Assembly: GCA_036345935.2 (NCBI GenBank)
Contig: JADWOT020000404.1
Location: forward strand, 1 to 64,000
From: Taenia hydatigena
Lineage: Eukaryota; Platyhelminthes; Cestoda; Cyclophyllidea; Taeniidae
Direction of reading: 5' to 3'
Length of the DNA: 64,000 nt
Below are positions 1-11,601 of this stretch, piece after piece (the stretch's first letter is position 1; every line of letters starts with the position of its first letter). The position numbers and the translations under genes are program-made. The notes beneath the pieces were generated by a model, which saw only the letters and a program-made list of their open reading frames with translations, had not been told where the DNA came from and ran no database searches.

Positions 1-240
1 GAAACTTGTCTCACCGTTCGCTGGCATCAATGAGCGCACGTAGTGCACAGCTGCGGCGACGCTGTGAGCGATGTTGAAGTGCTCCATATCGGACGAGCAC
101 CCAGGGTCAGAGACGAATGTGTAGATAGTGAGAAGATTTCGACCACTCGGAGAAACCTCATTTCCTTCACCGAGGACGTCAAGGATGGTCAAGGTGATCA
201 AGAAAGCGACCAGAAGCGTCTCGTTTTATCGAACGATTTT

Positions 241-695
241 GTGGGGAATTGAAGAGGTGTGAAATCGTTTCAATTTATATGTAAGCGGTTGATGTTAACG
301 CCCCTTCTTAATGCACATAAGCAATTAATGTAGGCGATAACGGAGCTAAAGTTTGCCTGGCATGATGGAGCAAAAGATGCTGAAGTATTTTATTAGCGAA
401 TTTGTTGCAGCTATTTAACACACTAGGAGAGGTTGCAAGGTTGCATGCATGGAGCTTAATAAACTGCTCCCATCAAAATAACCGTTGGGTAGGCCAGTGC
501 ATTAACTTTATAAATAGCTGGGGCGATCTTGCTGACAAAATAATCTAACATCTTTAACTCAATTATGTCACACAAACTCCAATTCCGTCAACGCCTGCAT
601 TAATTGCTTTTGTGAGTTAAGAAGGGACGTTAATATCAACCGCTTGAATACAAATTGAACCTATTCCACACCTCCTCTGATTCTCCAATACAAGT
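241..695. mobile_element. Foldback (MITE-like) element with about 110-bp inverted arms
   Basis: The left arm (about 241-353) and the right arm (about 580-695) are imperfect inverted copies of each other. Shared words, in the left-arm orientation, include AGGTGTG, AAGCGGTTGAT, TTAACG, CCCTTCTTAA and AAGCAATTAATG, in the same order at nearly the same spacing. About 225 bp lies between the arms, and I see no long open frame in it. This geometry is that of a short non-autonomous DNA transposon or foldback element. I could not define a target-site duplication with confidence, so the outer ends are approximate. A short RNA hairpin locus is the alternative. Confidence 0.6.
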
Positions 696-1895
696 TGTTC
701 TACTGATAAATCTACTTGGACACTTTAAAGGCACGCTGGGCTGTCACGAATCAGTCGTTCTTGAGATGATGTTTCCGTTGAAGACTTTGCAAATCCTCAA
801 CAGCTGTAGCAGTAGTGAAAGATCATGAAGGAGAGGCTGCTGTGCGATAGATTTTTCCACCACTTTCAAAGTCTTTTACACCCCTACTTTTGCAAGGGCT
901 ATAAATTTTACTTACTTGTTGAGCGAGAAAAATGGGACCATGCAACTTGTAACTCGTTTGGGACACACAGCTGGAGGTCTGGATGGAGGAATTGCTGTTA
1001 ATGTAGGCTAGTATGGAATGGGTGCAATTCACATGTTTTGGCATGACCAGGAACACTGTTCACGGCGGCAGATTTGACCTGGAGAATAGTCACATGGGTG
1101 GAATGTATATAAGGTGCTTCGCGAAGGCTCATTTATGCCGTGCTCATGAAGTACAGCCAAGCGCAAACTCTAGCGCCAAATTTGCAGAAAGGATAGGATG
1201 GCACTTACTATAGCAACAAAGACACTGTGTAAGTTTCATTCGTTCGTTTTATCTCTTCTTAACTTTCTCACGCAGCTGACAATGTTCGCCGATCTAGTCA
1301 ATGGCTATTATGAATTAATGCTGTTCATATGACAGCTGCTATTAGTTACTAGTTCGTCAACATCTAGTGCGTACAGGCTTCAAATTAATGTCCTTGCATA
1401 CGTTTGAGACACTGCTTAATTTGAGCTTAGGAAAAATAATTTCGCTAAAATAGATTCGTATTTCTGAATTTCGTTCCTGTTCTGCATATGCGAATGTGTA
1501 GCTATTAATAGTTCTGTGATTCTCTTGGTATCAGATCTTATCAACGTGTGACAAGGGGTGAGGCATTGCCGTACGTTCTTCATTTGTGGACAAGAAATCG
1601 CCTGCCAAATCGATTAGTTTGCCACCTGAGAGCGGTCAAAGTATGCCAGACCAAGATCCTTCGTGGAAATTCAATTTTTTCCTTCAGCCAAAAAGATGCT
1701 GCTGGCCTTGATAAAAAATGTTAATGCCTGCTTTGGTGGATAGATGCAAAAATTCGACTAATCTGCACCATTACACAGCAAGTAATATTGCATCATTCCA
1801 TCCCACCATCTAAATGGCTTTCTTTGTTCTTTTTATTGATATTTTGTTAATGTAACATGCTTGAGGCATTGTATTCCCTTTTAGCAAAATTTGTT

Positions 1896-2144
1896 TCAGT
1901 TCTTGCACTTGTAGACAGGCATGCTCTTAAAGGATTGCTGGCACTGGCAGCTTTTATTCCTCCCCTTCGAAGAATTTCGACACTTGTTTCGATGCACTAG
2001 CACCGCCAAAATGTTGCCTTCTGTATTGATTTCAATTGCTAACGAGAGTTGCTCTACTTCGAACCCGTTATGTACAATATCCAGATCCATCGCTATGATA
2101 TTTTCAAGCCTCATAAGGCCACATTGATACTTGAAGGCTTCCTC
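1896..2144 (-). CDS. Possible exon of unknown protein
   Basis: A minus-strand frame is open for about 83 codons and has a protein-like, acidic then cysteine- and lysine-rich composition. It contains EEAFKYQCGLMRLEN near its start and CQCQQSFKSMPVYKCKN at its end, just before the stop. No recognised domain. A stop precedes it immediately, so a spliced start or the internal ATG at 2,114 would be needed. There is no strong pyrimidine tract upstream. It could be a chance open frame. Confidence 0.18.
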   Translation of the reverse strand, partial: EEAFKYQCGLMRLENIIAMDLDIVHNGFEVEQLSLAIEINTEGNILAVLVHRNKCRNSSKGRNKSCQCQQSFKSMPVYKCKN

Positions 2145-2977
2145 TTACGACACGTGTTGAGATGTTAATACTGGCGTCTTTTAACTGGGGAAATTTTATC
2201 GAAGCTTGTTTACCCGATTCTGCATCTGTTAGTGAATCTAAGTAGCAGATGCGCGTTTTCTTGCAAGCTAACAAGCCCAAAAGCGACTATTATAACCATT
2301 GATCCAACTTTAGGGTGTAGGACCTGGTTGTCAATCAGAATTCAAACGAAAATCTTAAGGCTCTCTAATTTCCCACTGGACCCGGTGGCTGACACTGTTA
2401 TTTTGTATGACGACGTTTCTCCAAAGCGATTAATGGTCATGCTCTCACCCCGTGAACGGGCACACACTTAGTGACCTGCAGGGTAATAAGTTTTAAATGG
2501 CGTTCCACTAGACATAGGAATGCTTAGCTCACTACTCGTCATCGTAGCCAGTTTGCGTTCTCAATGAATATATTCCCCAGAAAGGCACTGTATCCGCTCA
2601 ACGGTGACAAACTAAAACATTGGTTGATATCGGAGCCATGGGAGACCATGACGTTTGTTGCCGCCAAGAAGAAATCGCACAGAGGGGCACAAATGTTTAA
2701 GTGGATTCTTCTTGGAAGTTAAGTCTCCCGGTTTCAAGTTAGTCTTTTCACTTTAGGCCTTCGCATCAAAATTCTTTTTGAATTTCTCGCTCCTCTGCTT
2801 ACCTCTCTACACATCCCCGCTGCTTGCAGATCACACGCTACTCTGCGTCCGTCCGCATACAAAAGCGTTGGGATTTTCAAAGGGCATGACTACACAATGC
2901 AGGGCACCACGTGCACCTGTAGGCTTGGTGTTTATGTGGCTGACCGACTAACTCTCAGGCGGATAAGGATGTTACAG

Positions 2978-3162
2978 TCACCAGGTTTGTTCACTTACGA
3001 GCATCTAAAATTTTTATTCGATTGCAACACCCGAGTGGTAATCTGTAGACTCAGAGAGAATTACGACTTCCCAAGGGCCGATGAGGAGAAACAAAACAGG
3101 AATACGGATCTATATGAAGCAAGAAGACGTGTACTTAAAGCAGAACTGACAAAAAATTGTAG
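2978..3162 (+). CDS. Possible internal exon of unknown protein
   Basis: The frame reads SPGLFTYEHLKFLFDCN and then a charged stretch ending in EARRRVLKAELTKNC. It lies between an acceptor-like GTTACAG ending at 2,977 and a donor-like AG|GTGAAA at 3,162. The implied end phase is 2. The charged, helix-like composition is why it is listed. No family is recognised, the pyrimidine tract is weak and no partner exon was found. Confidence 0.2.
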
Positions 3163-6100
3163 GTGAAAGCGTCATTCTGACCAGATAACGATTCACTCGA
3201 GACACACACACTCTGGTTGAATTTGAGGTCGAACGCGTTAGCAGCGATAAATAGAGCCTAGCACTTTATTGAATTCTTATTTTTGCAAGACACATACTCT
3301 ATTCAGTTACAATTCCGGGGTTGTTAGAATTAGAATGCATTCCCACTTGCCTCAGCCCACTTAACCGCTGATGTCTCTGTAGTTGTTGAGATAATGAATT
3401 GCATGCAATGCTCTATTTTTGCCCTATACAGCTATAATTGACTAGCATTAGAACCTTAGTTCATCGGTTAGGCAACTATTCCCTCATGATCAGTCTCATG
3501 CGAAACTGACAGGAATAAATGGGGCGTGAGAACTGCGGTTCCATATTGCCTAGCCTTCACAGATTGAGGTCACAGTCATTTGTCCTTTGCTAGTTTGTAG
3601 AATAGTGAAATCTGTGATGAATTTTTTCTGGGTTTATGAACGTGGATTAAGCTGGTACAAGCTATTAGCCCCAACTGGTGTCATTATTGCAAACGACACA
3701 ACCATTGGGCATTGTGAGGGAGATTTCTCTTCAAACAGGTGCTAGCTGTGAACGCATTGAATAGTCATTCTGCAGCTTCTACATTGAGCATCGCATTTCA
3801 ATTGATCAGAGCTGAAATCCAATCTGTCAATTTATTTGTTTTATTTGCCCCTTTATTTCGACCTGTGACTCACTCAATAGCAGGACTCATACCCATCATT
3901 TTGTGTGCTAATTCATTTATTCATTTAATTGTTGCTCCCTACTTACCAAATAAAGCATTTTTTAGCACCCTAGATGTTTGTTCTGCAGAAAGACATCGCT
4001 TCAAAACTACGACACAGTAACTGGTAGCTTTTGCATTTTGAGATGCTATCCTGGTCCTTTTAGCCTGTATTTGTAGCAGAGTGTAGCTCGGATGACTGAT
4101 CAGTCTGAAACTTTGACCGCCTTTGAAAACCAAGGTCTTCTACTAAAGAACAACTTGGCACAGTAGCAACAACGATGCCAAATCCCATTGCAGCGATGTA
4201 CCGATATTCGACTTCAGTTTGTTCTTTTCTACGATTTTGAAATAGAAAAATCAGATTCTCATGCTGTTTATTCTCTAGCTGCTCCGGCCACATCCAACTG
4301 TCCTCTGATTAATCTCCATGCTTGGCTCTGCTACTATCATGTTATCTTTCACCGTATCATATTTTTATTGAATAAAATATGTGACGCCCAAAATATTTGA
4401 TTTTTCACTTATAGAGAACATACGGATTATCACCAGGCATGCATTTCGAGAGCGAGGCTCTATTTTTGGAAACTTTAAGGTAACGTATACATTGTAGCGA
4501 CTACACAAAGAGATGATCATTTCGATCCCATAACTTCACAGTTTTGCCGAATACCACTTCAGTGACAAATGATTAATTCGTTCTTCTTAATGCTTGTTGA
4601 GATTTAAGCGAACGCTCAAACAAGTGATGGTATTCCACTTTCGCCAAAGTGATTTCGAAGTGAACACCTTTGTAAGGTCGTTTCTATTGACATTCGAGTC
4701 TTTTTAATGTTCTGAAGGTGCGTTTAATTTTTTTTTGATTAAGTTTCCAGCCTGACTATAGTAAAACGTTGGAAATCGAGTCTTTTTGGTCCCCAATGGA
4801 TCTACTTCCATCGATGCGCGCGTGGCTGATTTTAACAATTGTACTATTCTAAGTATATCAAACCGTGCCTCCAACTGCAATGCGGAAGCTCGTGCGATCA
4901 ATCTGCGTCAGAATGCGTGATGTCTGAGGCTCAGTTGATTACGAATTAATAATGTAACTACGCGCTTTCTTGTTGAGAACCACGGTAATTAATGCTTTAA
5001 CCCTTGCCCCTATTGTGAGTTTTATGTCAACTCTCTGAGATAGCAATATTAATGAGAGTTGGTTCTGACTCCATCTAAGGTCCATGGCAACTTCTCGTTC
5101 TTCGAGGATATTATTGGCGCCCATTGCATCAAAGGATGTCAAATTTTGCATAGTCTGAGGAAAAATGAGAAAGATTTAAGGTGACATTTCACAAGTTTGC
5201 ACCGTTTTTAGTGTTTTAGCAAGACCCCATATTTTGCACTTGAATCCTTAATTGCATGGGCTGAACTATTTAATTTGAGACTTCCTACTTAATGGCAGGC
5301 TCCTTCGTTCAAATTATCACGGTAGCAGCTTGATTGGAATCGTTCCTTGCTGCCAACGAATTGCACTGCATTGGGGTTCACATACCGGCAGTTCACGCAT
5401 TGGCATACTCTTTCAGATTACGAGAGCATAACAGTGGTTTATTGACAGCTGCTATTCTCCATGAGGAGAATGACTTCTCTCGTATATTATTGCGATCAAT
5501 TCGCTATTCAGATGGCAGCAATAAACCTGAGCTGATGAGCGAAGGAGGCATTTGAGTGTTGTCAGGTCACATCAGTTGAAATTGCTCGTATTGTTTATTG
5601 TTTGCGACTATTTTTTTAGTTGTATGAGGTCATTCTACGCTTCAATGGTTATGCGGCTTTTGCGGTTTGGGATCGGCTGTGTTTATGCGACTTATGTACG
5701 TGACATATTCCAAACATGATGAATCGACAACCAATCCAGTTGATTTAGATTCAGACCCCTAATTTTTTTGAACCACTAATGAGTTTGATCCATTTGCAAA
5801 CCCCTCTCGATGTAAAAACTGCAATTGTGTCCAGTCTGTCAGCAAAGCCGAAAAAGTAGGTATACATTCCTCCAGGCCTCCAGAATTTGCTTACCTCTTC
5901 GGAGGCCTATTTGAGTGGAGAGGCTTAAGTGAATTCCTGTGCTGGGCAGGGAAGGTTAAAAGGAAATGAGAAATGGCTTATTGACCATTCACTCCTTTTC
6001 CTTCCGGCACAAAGTGATGCGGAAATGGGTGCAGGCATCAACTAATGTATTATAGCCTGTGTAGAAAAGCCAATCTCGGTCTTGGGAGTGCCGAATCTAG

Positions 6101-8160
6101 GTGATATAAAATCAGGTTTGCATAGAGGTGCAGAACGAACACTACTTTTGCCTGGTCAGCCGAATGTGCCAAAAGTATGTGGGTTGAGTAGGGCTTCTAA
6201 ATTTTGTAAAGTCATAACAGGGCATGCTAAAAGAAAAAAAATGACCTGCATGCAGCATTTGTTTGTCAGTGTGAGAATGAACCCTGTAATGATCACTACC
6301 ACAGAAACCAAGAAGTATGGTTGCAAAAATTGTGCCCTCATTGCCTGTAGTGTGTGTTTAATCAGTCAGCTATCCACACGCTAGTGCCCGTTAAACGGAG
6401 GAATGACCTTCCGAATGGTCGCCGTTTTTACCCATTGGTGTTACGATGAATGGCCATATAGGAGGGGCTAGTGCATGCTACGTGGCAGATGATGCATTAG
6501 ACTGGAGAAGGGGGAAAAGGACAGTAAACATCCATTTGATTACGTCAGTGCCACAGTTCAGGGTTGCAGGGCGTTTGTCTGAAGCTCATACGAAATTCAG
6601 TTGGATGCTGCAGCACAATGTGGGCGGTCGTTTGAAAGCGAATCAGCGCATGGGCGATAAAATTCATGCCAACGACAAACACATGCAAAATCCAGTCGTT
6701 TTTAAATTTAAGGTTGTGTTCTCAAGCGATGTTGCTGAATAATTTTTGATTAAATTATACTTGCATTCCAAATTAGCTATTAGCATGTGGGACCTCAAGT
6801 TATCTGTGGTTGACAATAGATTCAGTTTTAAAGGCGGAAATCTCTAAGATGCTAACGCGATCTAAGGATGCACATTATGGTTACGCAGGGCTCTAAGATT
6901 ACTTTGCTGGTGTCTGAGATATTTAGCTCCGAAAAAAATGGAAGGTAAATCACGCAACTAGCGGATCTGAAGGAAATCTATTGCTAGCAAAAATTGCAGC
7001 AGCATTGAAGCACTTAGGAACTTTAGGTTCTTATGTTCTATTTCGTTGAGTAATGAAAAATATGGTAGGTGTATGGATTTCGTGAGTCTTGATCACGCGC
7101 AAACATAAAACTGCATTACTTGGCTTCACCTAGCAGCTTAGCAACAACAGGTCCATTTCGACAGCTTAAAAATCATTCACTTTTGCTGTTTCCGTGACAA
7201 ATGAAGGCCAGTCTTGATTGTTGAAATTTTGACACAATCTCGGTGAGAAATTTGTGTCGCAGATTAAAACGACGCATCTAGTCTTGCTGCGCTGCACCAA
7301 TTTGTCAAGCAGAATGATTGAGACTAAAATAGGAAATCTGTTTGAGTCGAAGCAGTCTTAACAGAGAGCAACGCGCAGATTACATATACAAGTGAGTCTA
7401 GCCTGCGCATGGAACACAGAGTTTGGGTCCGCCAAAGAAACTTTTGATACCTTATTCTAGACTTTCGACTAAAGAATTGAATTACACACATTTGAGTGAG
7501 AGATTGCTAAACTCATTTTCCCTCTGCAGCCACAGAAGTTCCTCGTTCACCTGATGCTCTCTACAAGCGTGCCTCAAATGCAGTAATTTAATGCAAATTA
7601 ACAATTTCCTTCGCTGACGATCTTCACCAATCGTGCCTTTGATTACCATGTACGAAGATTTGCAAACGATTGCTTGGAGTGACTTTTGCAAACAACTTAT
7701 TGAATTTGGAATTTTGAACGGCTTCATTGGTACTAACCTGCATAGATTTTTTTTGGCAAAGTAGACAACTTTGCGACTTCATGCGACCCTTTATTCAATA
7801 GTCTTATTAGGTAATTATCTTGTTCGCTTTTGCAGCTTCAGAGCACACAAATGTCGCAACAAGTGCGAGCTCTGGACTCAAGATAAAGTTGATGATTTGA
7901 TTAAGATTGATTGCGGTAAGGTAGTCGTTTTAACTTGTGGTAGCTACAAAGGGATATGTAATTTCCTGATTCAGCGATTTATGGTCCTATTTTAGCTCAA
8001 GTAACCCATGTTTTTGCCCACTGCCCCACCCCTTACGCACCTTTTTTCGCCCTCTCATTCTTTGTCAGTCGCACTGCCTACAAGCGGTTGAGCGGATGAC
8101 TTAGCGTCGGCAGGCCTCTAAAAATAACAGAGTAAAGGGACAGAGAACATCATAATCAAA

Positions 8161-8166
8161 TTTATT
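8161..8166 (-). promoter_or_regulatory. AATAAA polyadenylation signal
   Basis: TTTATT on the plus strand reads AATAAA on the minus strand, about 105 nt past the stop codon of the frame at 8,274-8,516. The distance and strand suit a 3' end for that frame. The hexamer alone is common by chance in A+T-rich DNA. Confidence 0.35.
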
Positions 8167-8273
8167 TTAGGCAACTATAGCAGATAAATGGAGTGGCGGT
8201 GAAACACCAACTTCTGACCTTCTGACCCGATTTAACACAATATCAGTAATAAGATTGAAACGCATCAGTTCAG

Positions 8274-8516
8274 TTATTTCTTAAGGTGCACTGCTATGGG
8301 GTCAGACAAGTGCAAACAGTCTATCGGGGTGACGAAAAAGACGAGTTGGACGCGGAATGCGTGGTCGGTATCTATTCCCGTAAGGAGGGCTGCAGTCAAT
8401 TCCTCTCCATCTTCACCGAATTCACTATAAGGCCCGCCCTCAATCGTTTTTGCGACCACTTCTTTACCCTCAAGAAGGTCCGTCTTCAGCTTCAGCACTG
8501 CCTCGCCATCCATCAT
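8274..8516 (-). CDS. Hypothetical small acidic protein or terminal exon (80 codons)
   Basis: The product would start MMDGEAVLKLKTDLLEGKEV and end SDPIAVHLKK. It is rich in Glu, Asp, Leu, Val and Lys, with no membrane segment or signal peptide. Codon use is richer in G or C at third positions than the surrounding DNA (runs of GAG, CTG, AAG, GTC, GAC, CTC), which is the main reason to think it is coding. The ATG lies six codons after an in-frame stop, so it is a possible true start. A spliced acceptor such as GAGGCAG within the first codons is the alternative. An AATAAA lies about 105 nt downstream. The antisense frame is also open and is taken as a shadow. The family is not recognised. Confidence 0.4.
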   Translation of the reverse strand: MMDGEAVLKLKTDLLEGKEVVAKTIEGGPYSEFGEDGEELTAALLTGIDTDHAFRVQLVFFVTPIDCLHLSDPIAVHLKK

Positions 8517-10438
8517 AATGGCAGCAAAGGCGGGTTACGATGCGGACATGAGGAGAAGGAACGTGCACATTAGAGTCGGTAATAGTTGCATGCTGTGTCC
8601 ATGCAGAATCGAAGCTGCCCGAGCGCGGAATGCTTAACGCTCCCTTCAGGCGATTATTTATAGACTACTCTGTTTATCCTTCCAAGTCAATGCTTGTGAT
8701 TGAGCGTGGGCGCATCCAAAGAGATCAGTTTATTCATTTTTACTAAGGCATTCTTGCGACAAGATCAAAGTGGGTTTGTCCTTGAGCTAATGCAAGTCTG
8801 ATTTCGATGCCTGGTTTATAAGCAAAAAATTTGTAGCCTAAAGAATGGCTGATATTTTTATAATCAGCGGCACGTATTTTATGAGAGTTTTGAGGAAAAC
8901 AATCTTTTATGTCGACTTTGAGGGGGTGCGAGTAATTTGAAACAATGGCATGGGCAACAAAAACGATAATTTGGGTAGAATCGGAACCATCGAAGTGATT
9001 AAGCCTTTGCCAACAATTCCTTATTGCATTTTAAAATTCATAATTAATCCATAAAAGATCTGTGCCAAAAATACTGTGACGTCTTTTCGCCGTGCATCAG
9101 TTTGCTATAAATTAAAATAAAATGTGCAAGTCATGTAGAAGTAAGATTTCATCCCTTCCAATGTCGTTCGCACGGGGATTTCTCATCTTCAAATAAGGTG
9201 AGCTAAACTCTTGCCATGCTGACATTGGAAAATAATAGTTTAAATTTAAATGCTTAACTCGGTTGCCAGCATAGCTTCGAAAACGAATTAATATCTAGCA
9301 ATGCGACAGCTCATCTCCTTCTTTCTGAAGGAACTCACTGCGCTGCCATTCGTCTCTCATTGTTAACCTTTTAAGCGCTTTAAGTTGACAGTAGCGTCAT
9401 AACTTAGTTTCTACAATTTCGATAATCAAGGCAGCAGATTGCATGCGTCTGCAATTAGCCCTCCGGATAATTGGCTTTAGGCATGAACTTCTGGTCCAAG
9501 GCACGCATTTTTAGGTGGTTAGTCCGTTTATGCGCCTACAGGTTGCGATCATTACCACCCCTGGCCCATCCTTAACACTATCGTAGAGGACGCTGAAGTA
9601 GCATAGAAGCTGATCACATAGACACCTTTATCCAACAAGTGGTGATGAGAACGGTGTATGGAGGCCAAAGCGCTAGGTGTGCCTAAGAAAAATGAGGGAA
9701 GGGAAGGTATTTTAGCGCCAAATTGTTCGCGGTACCTTTGATGGTAAGTCGTTGAGACTTCGACGTTTCTTAAAACTTGCTCTTGTCCATCTATATACAT
9801 AAAATTCTAGCGATGCCAGCCTTTATAATGCCAAGCTGCCTCATTCCTCAACCATTCTATAACCTACCATGCGATCCTGCGTCTACCCAGCCACTACCTC
9901 TGCTGCCCCACATTTTGACAGTCGGCGTATGTACTGTCTCGCCCTCAGTAGGTGCTGCAGTCAATGTAGCAGTTAAGTGACGCAGCCTTTTTTAAGCTGC
10001 TAGCTGATGATTTATTTTTCGCATTTTTTTACATGGCTACATATTTAAGGCATCATAAGTGCATGCCGGGACCTTCCTTTTGAGCCTTGATCCCAATTCA
10101 CAACCTGCGGCATTGAACATCGCAGCATCCGTTTGACGTAGCTTTAGAGATTCTAAACTTACGAATCGGCTGCTGTAGTCGGTTCGGTTTTTGCTTCTAT
10201 GTATCTGTACTTTGCGTTATTTATTTATTAGACCCCAAGTCATGGGCCCCTTATGCATCAAATTCCATTGCTAGGGCTGTAAATGGGCGCAAGCATCAAA
10301 TTGGGCGAAGGGATGGGCACAGAAAACATATCCTTATGTGATGTTACGCGTTAGAATTAGGAACTTATCACAATGCCAGTGAGATACCACGTCTAGAACT
10401 CACAGCTATCAACGCTTGTCAATAACTCTCTGCACGAC

Positions 10439-10651
10439 TCATGCGACTTCGCACAATTCCACCAAAGGGGAACTGTCAGCGAGGCCGAAATAAGATGATC
10501 TGAGGAGTGTCCAAGTGCCTAAATTTCCCTCGATGTTGATCTGCTCTTGTACGTTATCATAGTTTTGTTTTAAATACAAATATTCCAACCTCAAAGTATT
10601 TCCAAAATCACTAATGTACTCAAATTTACTAGATCTGAGCTTCAGTTGTGC
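10439..10651 (-). CDS. Possible terminal exon of unknown protein
   Basis: A minus-strand frame starts right after an acceptor-like TTGCAG and reads AQLKLRSSKFEYISDFGN, ending SSPLVELCEVA before a stop. It is hydrophilic and protein-like in composition, with no membrane segment or recognised motif. The pyrimidine tract before the acceptor is poor, so this may be chance. Confidence 0.22.
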   Translation of the reverse strand, partial: AQLKLRSSKFEYISDFGNTLRLEYLYLKQNYDNVQEQINIEGNLGTWTLLRSSYFGLADSSPLVELCEVA

Positions 10652-11343
10652 CTGCAACTTTAATTGATTGTGCTGTTCTTGCGATTGGTGGTGATTTGTC
10701 TCATTACCTAGCTGTCACGTAAAATTAAACAACTACGCACTCTAACTAGATTTCGTCAATTGCATTCTGTGACATTACAAAGAGCAGTCAGTTATGACTT
10801 GAACAAACATCACTGGCTAATTGATTGCAGGTCGAGAAGACATCGAGACAGGTGGCATTACAGCATTGTCCTAGCAACCAAACCTCCGTCTGCTTACTCA
10901 CATTAGAGTATCTCTCATTGTGAGCCCAGCGATGAGTTCTAATCGAGCAACAGAACAGGTCCATGCAAGCAGACACAAAGTCGGTTAAGCGTGAACATAA
11001 TTTCTGCAGAACTGAAGAGGTACACTAGTGGGTATTCAATTTGTCGTGGAGACGTCCATCTTCTTCTCAGAGGATGTGAATGCAGATGTGGACTTGGCTT
11101 AAATGCTGACGCTTTGGATTTGCAATTTGGAAGCAGGATAGAGTGTTGAACATGCGACATATCATCCTATTCTCAACGTTAACTTAATGAGAGAGAGGCT
11201 ATAAGGTGCATGTGGGCCCGACTGCGTTTGACTAAAATCCTAGTCTACTGGAAATGAAAATGATGGCGTCGGTAGGATTTGCATAGATTAATTCCACCAC
11301 ATCGATTGCCTTCTGCTCTAGAGCTGGTAATGACTCAATGATA

Positions 11344-11601
11344 TCAGCACACTTTCTCACTGTTAAGCATAGGAACAGATAGTCTTCCTTCGTTTAATGT
11401 CAACGCATTGTGATAGGGCTGAAGACCGCATAGACGCAGAGCATCGACTTCGCTCACGCGTGTCGCTTGGGTTAGCGTCGCATGCAAGGAGCCGGTAGGA
11501 AACACACTCTTAACTGATTGGCTTACACTAAAGCAAGCGCCGCTACAGTACATGGACCGGGTTGGTTTACTGATGGCGCTGATGATAAACTTGCAAACTC
11601 C
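11344..11601 (-). CDS. Possible terminal exon of unknown protein
   Basis: The frame follows an acceptor-like CTGCTCAG preceded by a moderate pyrimidine run. It begins GVCKFIISAISKPTRSMY and ends LNEGRLSVPMLNSEKVC before TGA. It is rich in Ser, Thr, Leu and Cys. No domain is recognised. Frame phase at the acceptor is 0. Length is within chance expectation, so confidence is low. Confidence 0.22.
   Translation of the reverse strand, partial: GVCKFIISAISKPTRSMYCSGACFSVSQSVKSVFPTGSLHATLTQATRVSEVDALRLCGLQPYHNALTLNEGRLSVPMLNSEKVC

Larger units (their letters stand above)
696..8160. other. Mostly single-copy A+T-rich DNA with no firm gene
   Basis: All six frames are broken by frequent stops, and the open frames here are shorter than 105 codons, as chance would give. 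Two stretches are listed separately as weak exon candidates (1,896-2,144 and 2,978-3,162). No tRNA, tandem array or long repeat was noticed. The most likely content is intergenic or intronic sequence. Confidence 0.5.

Noticed and set aside
6156..6341. Minus frame with a hydrophobic run (FLVSVVVIITGFILTLTN) between CTACAG and GCAG|GTCATT
   Set aside because: The antisense of this stretch is also a long open frame and the splice sites are weak; it cannot be told from chance.
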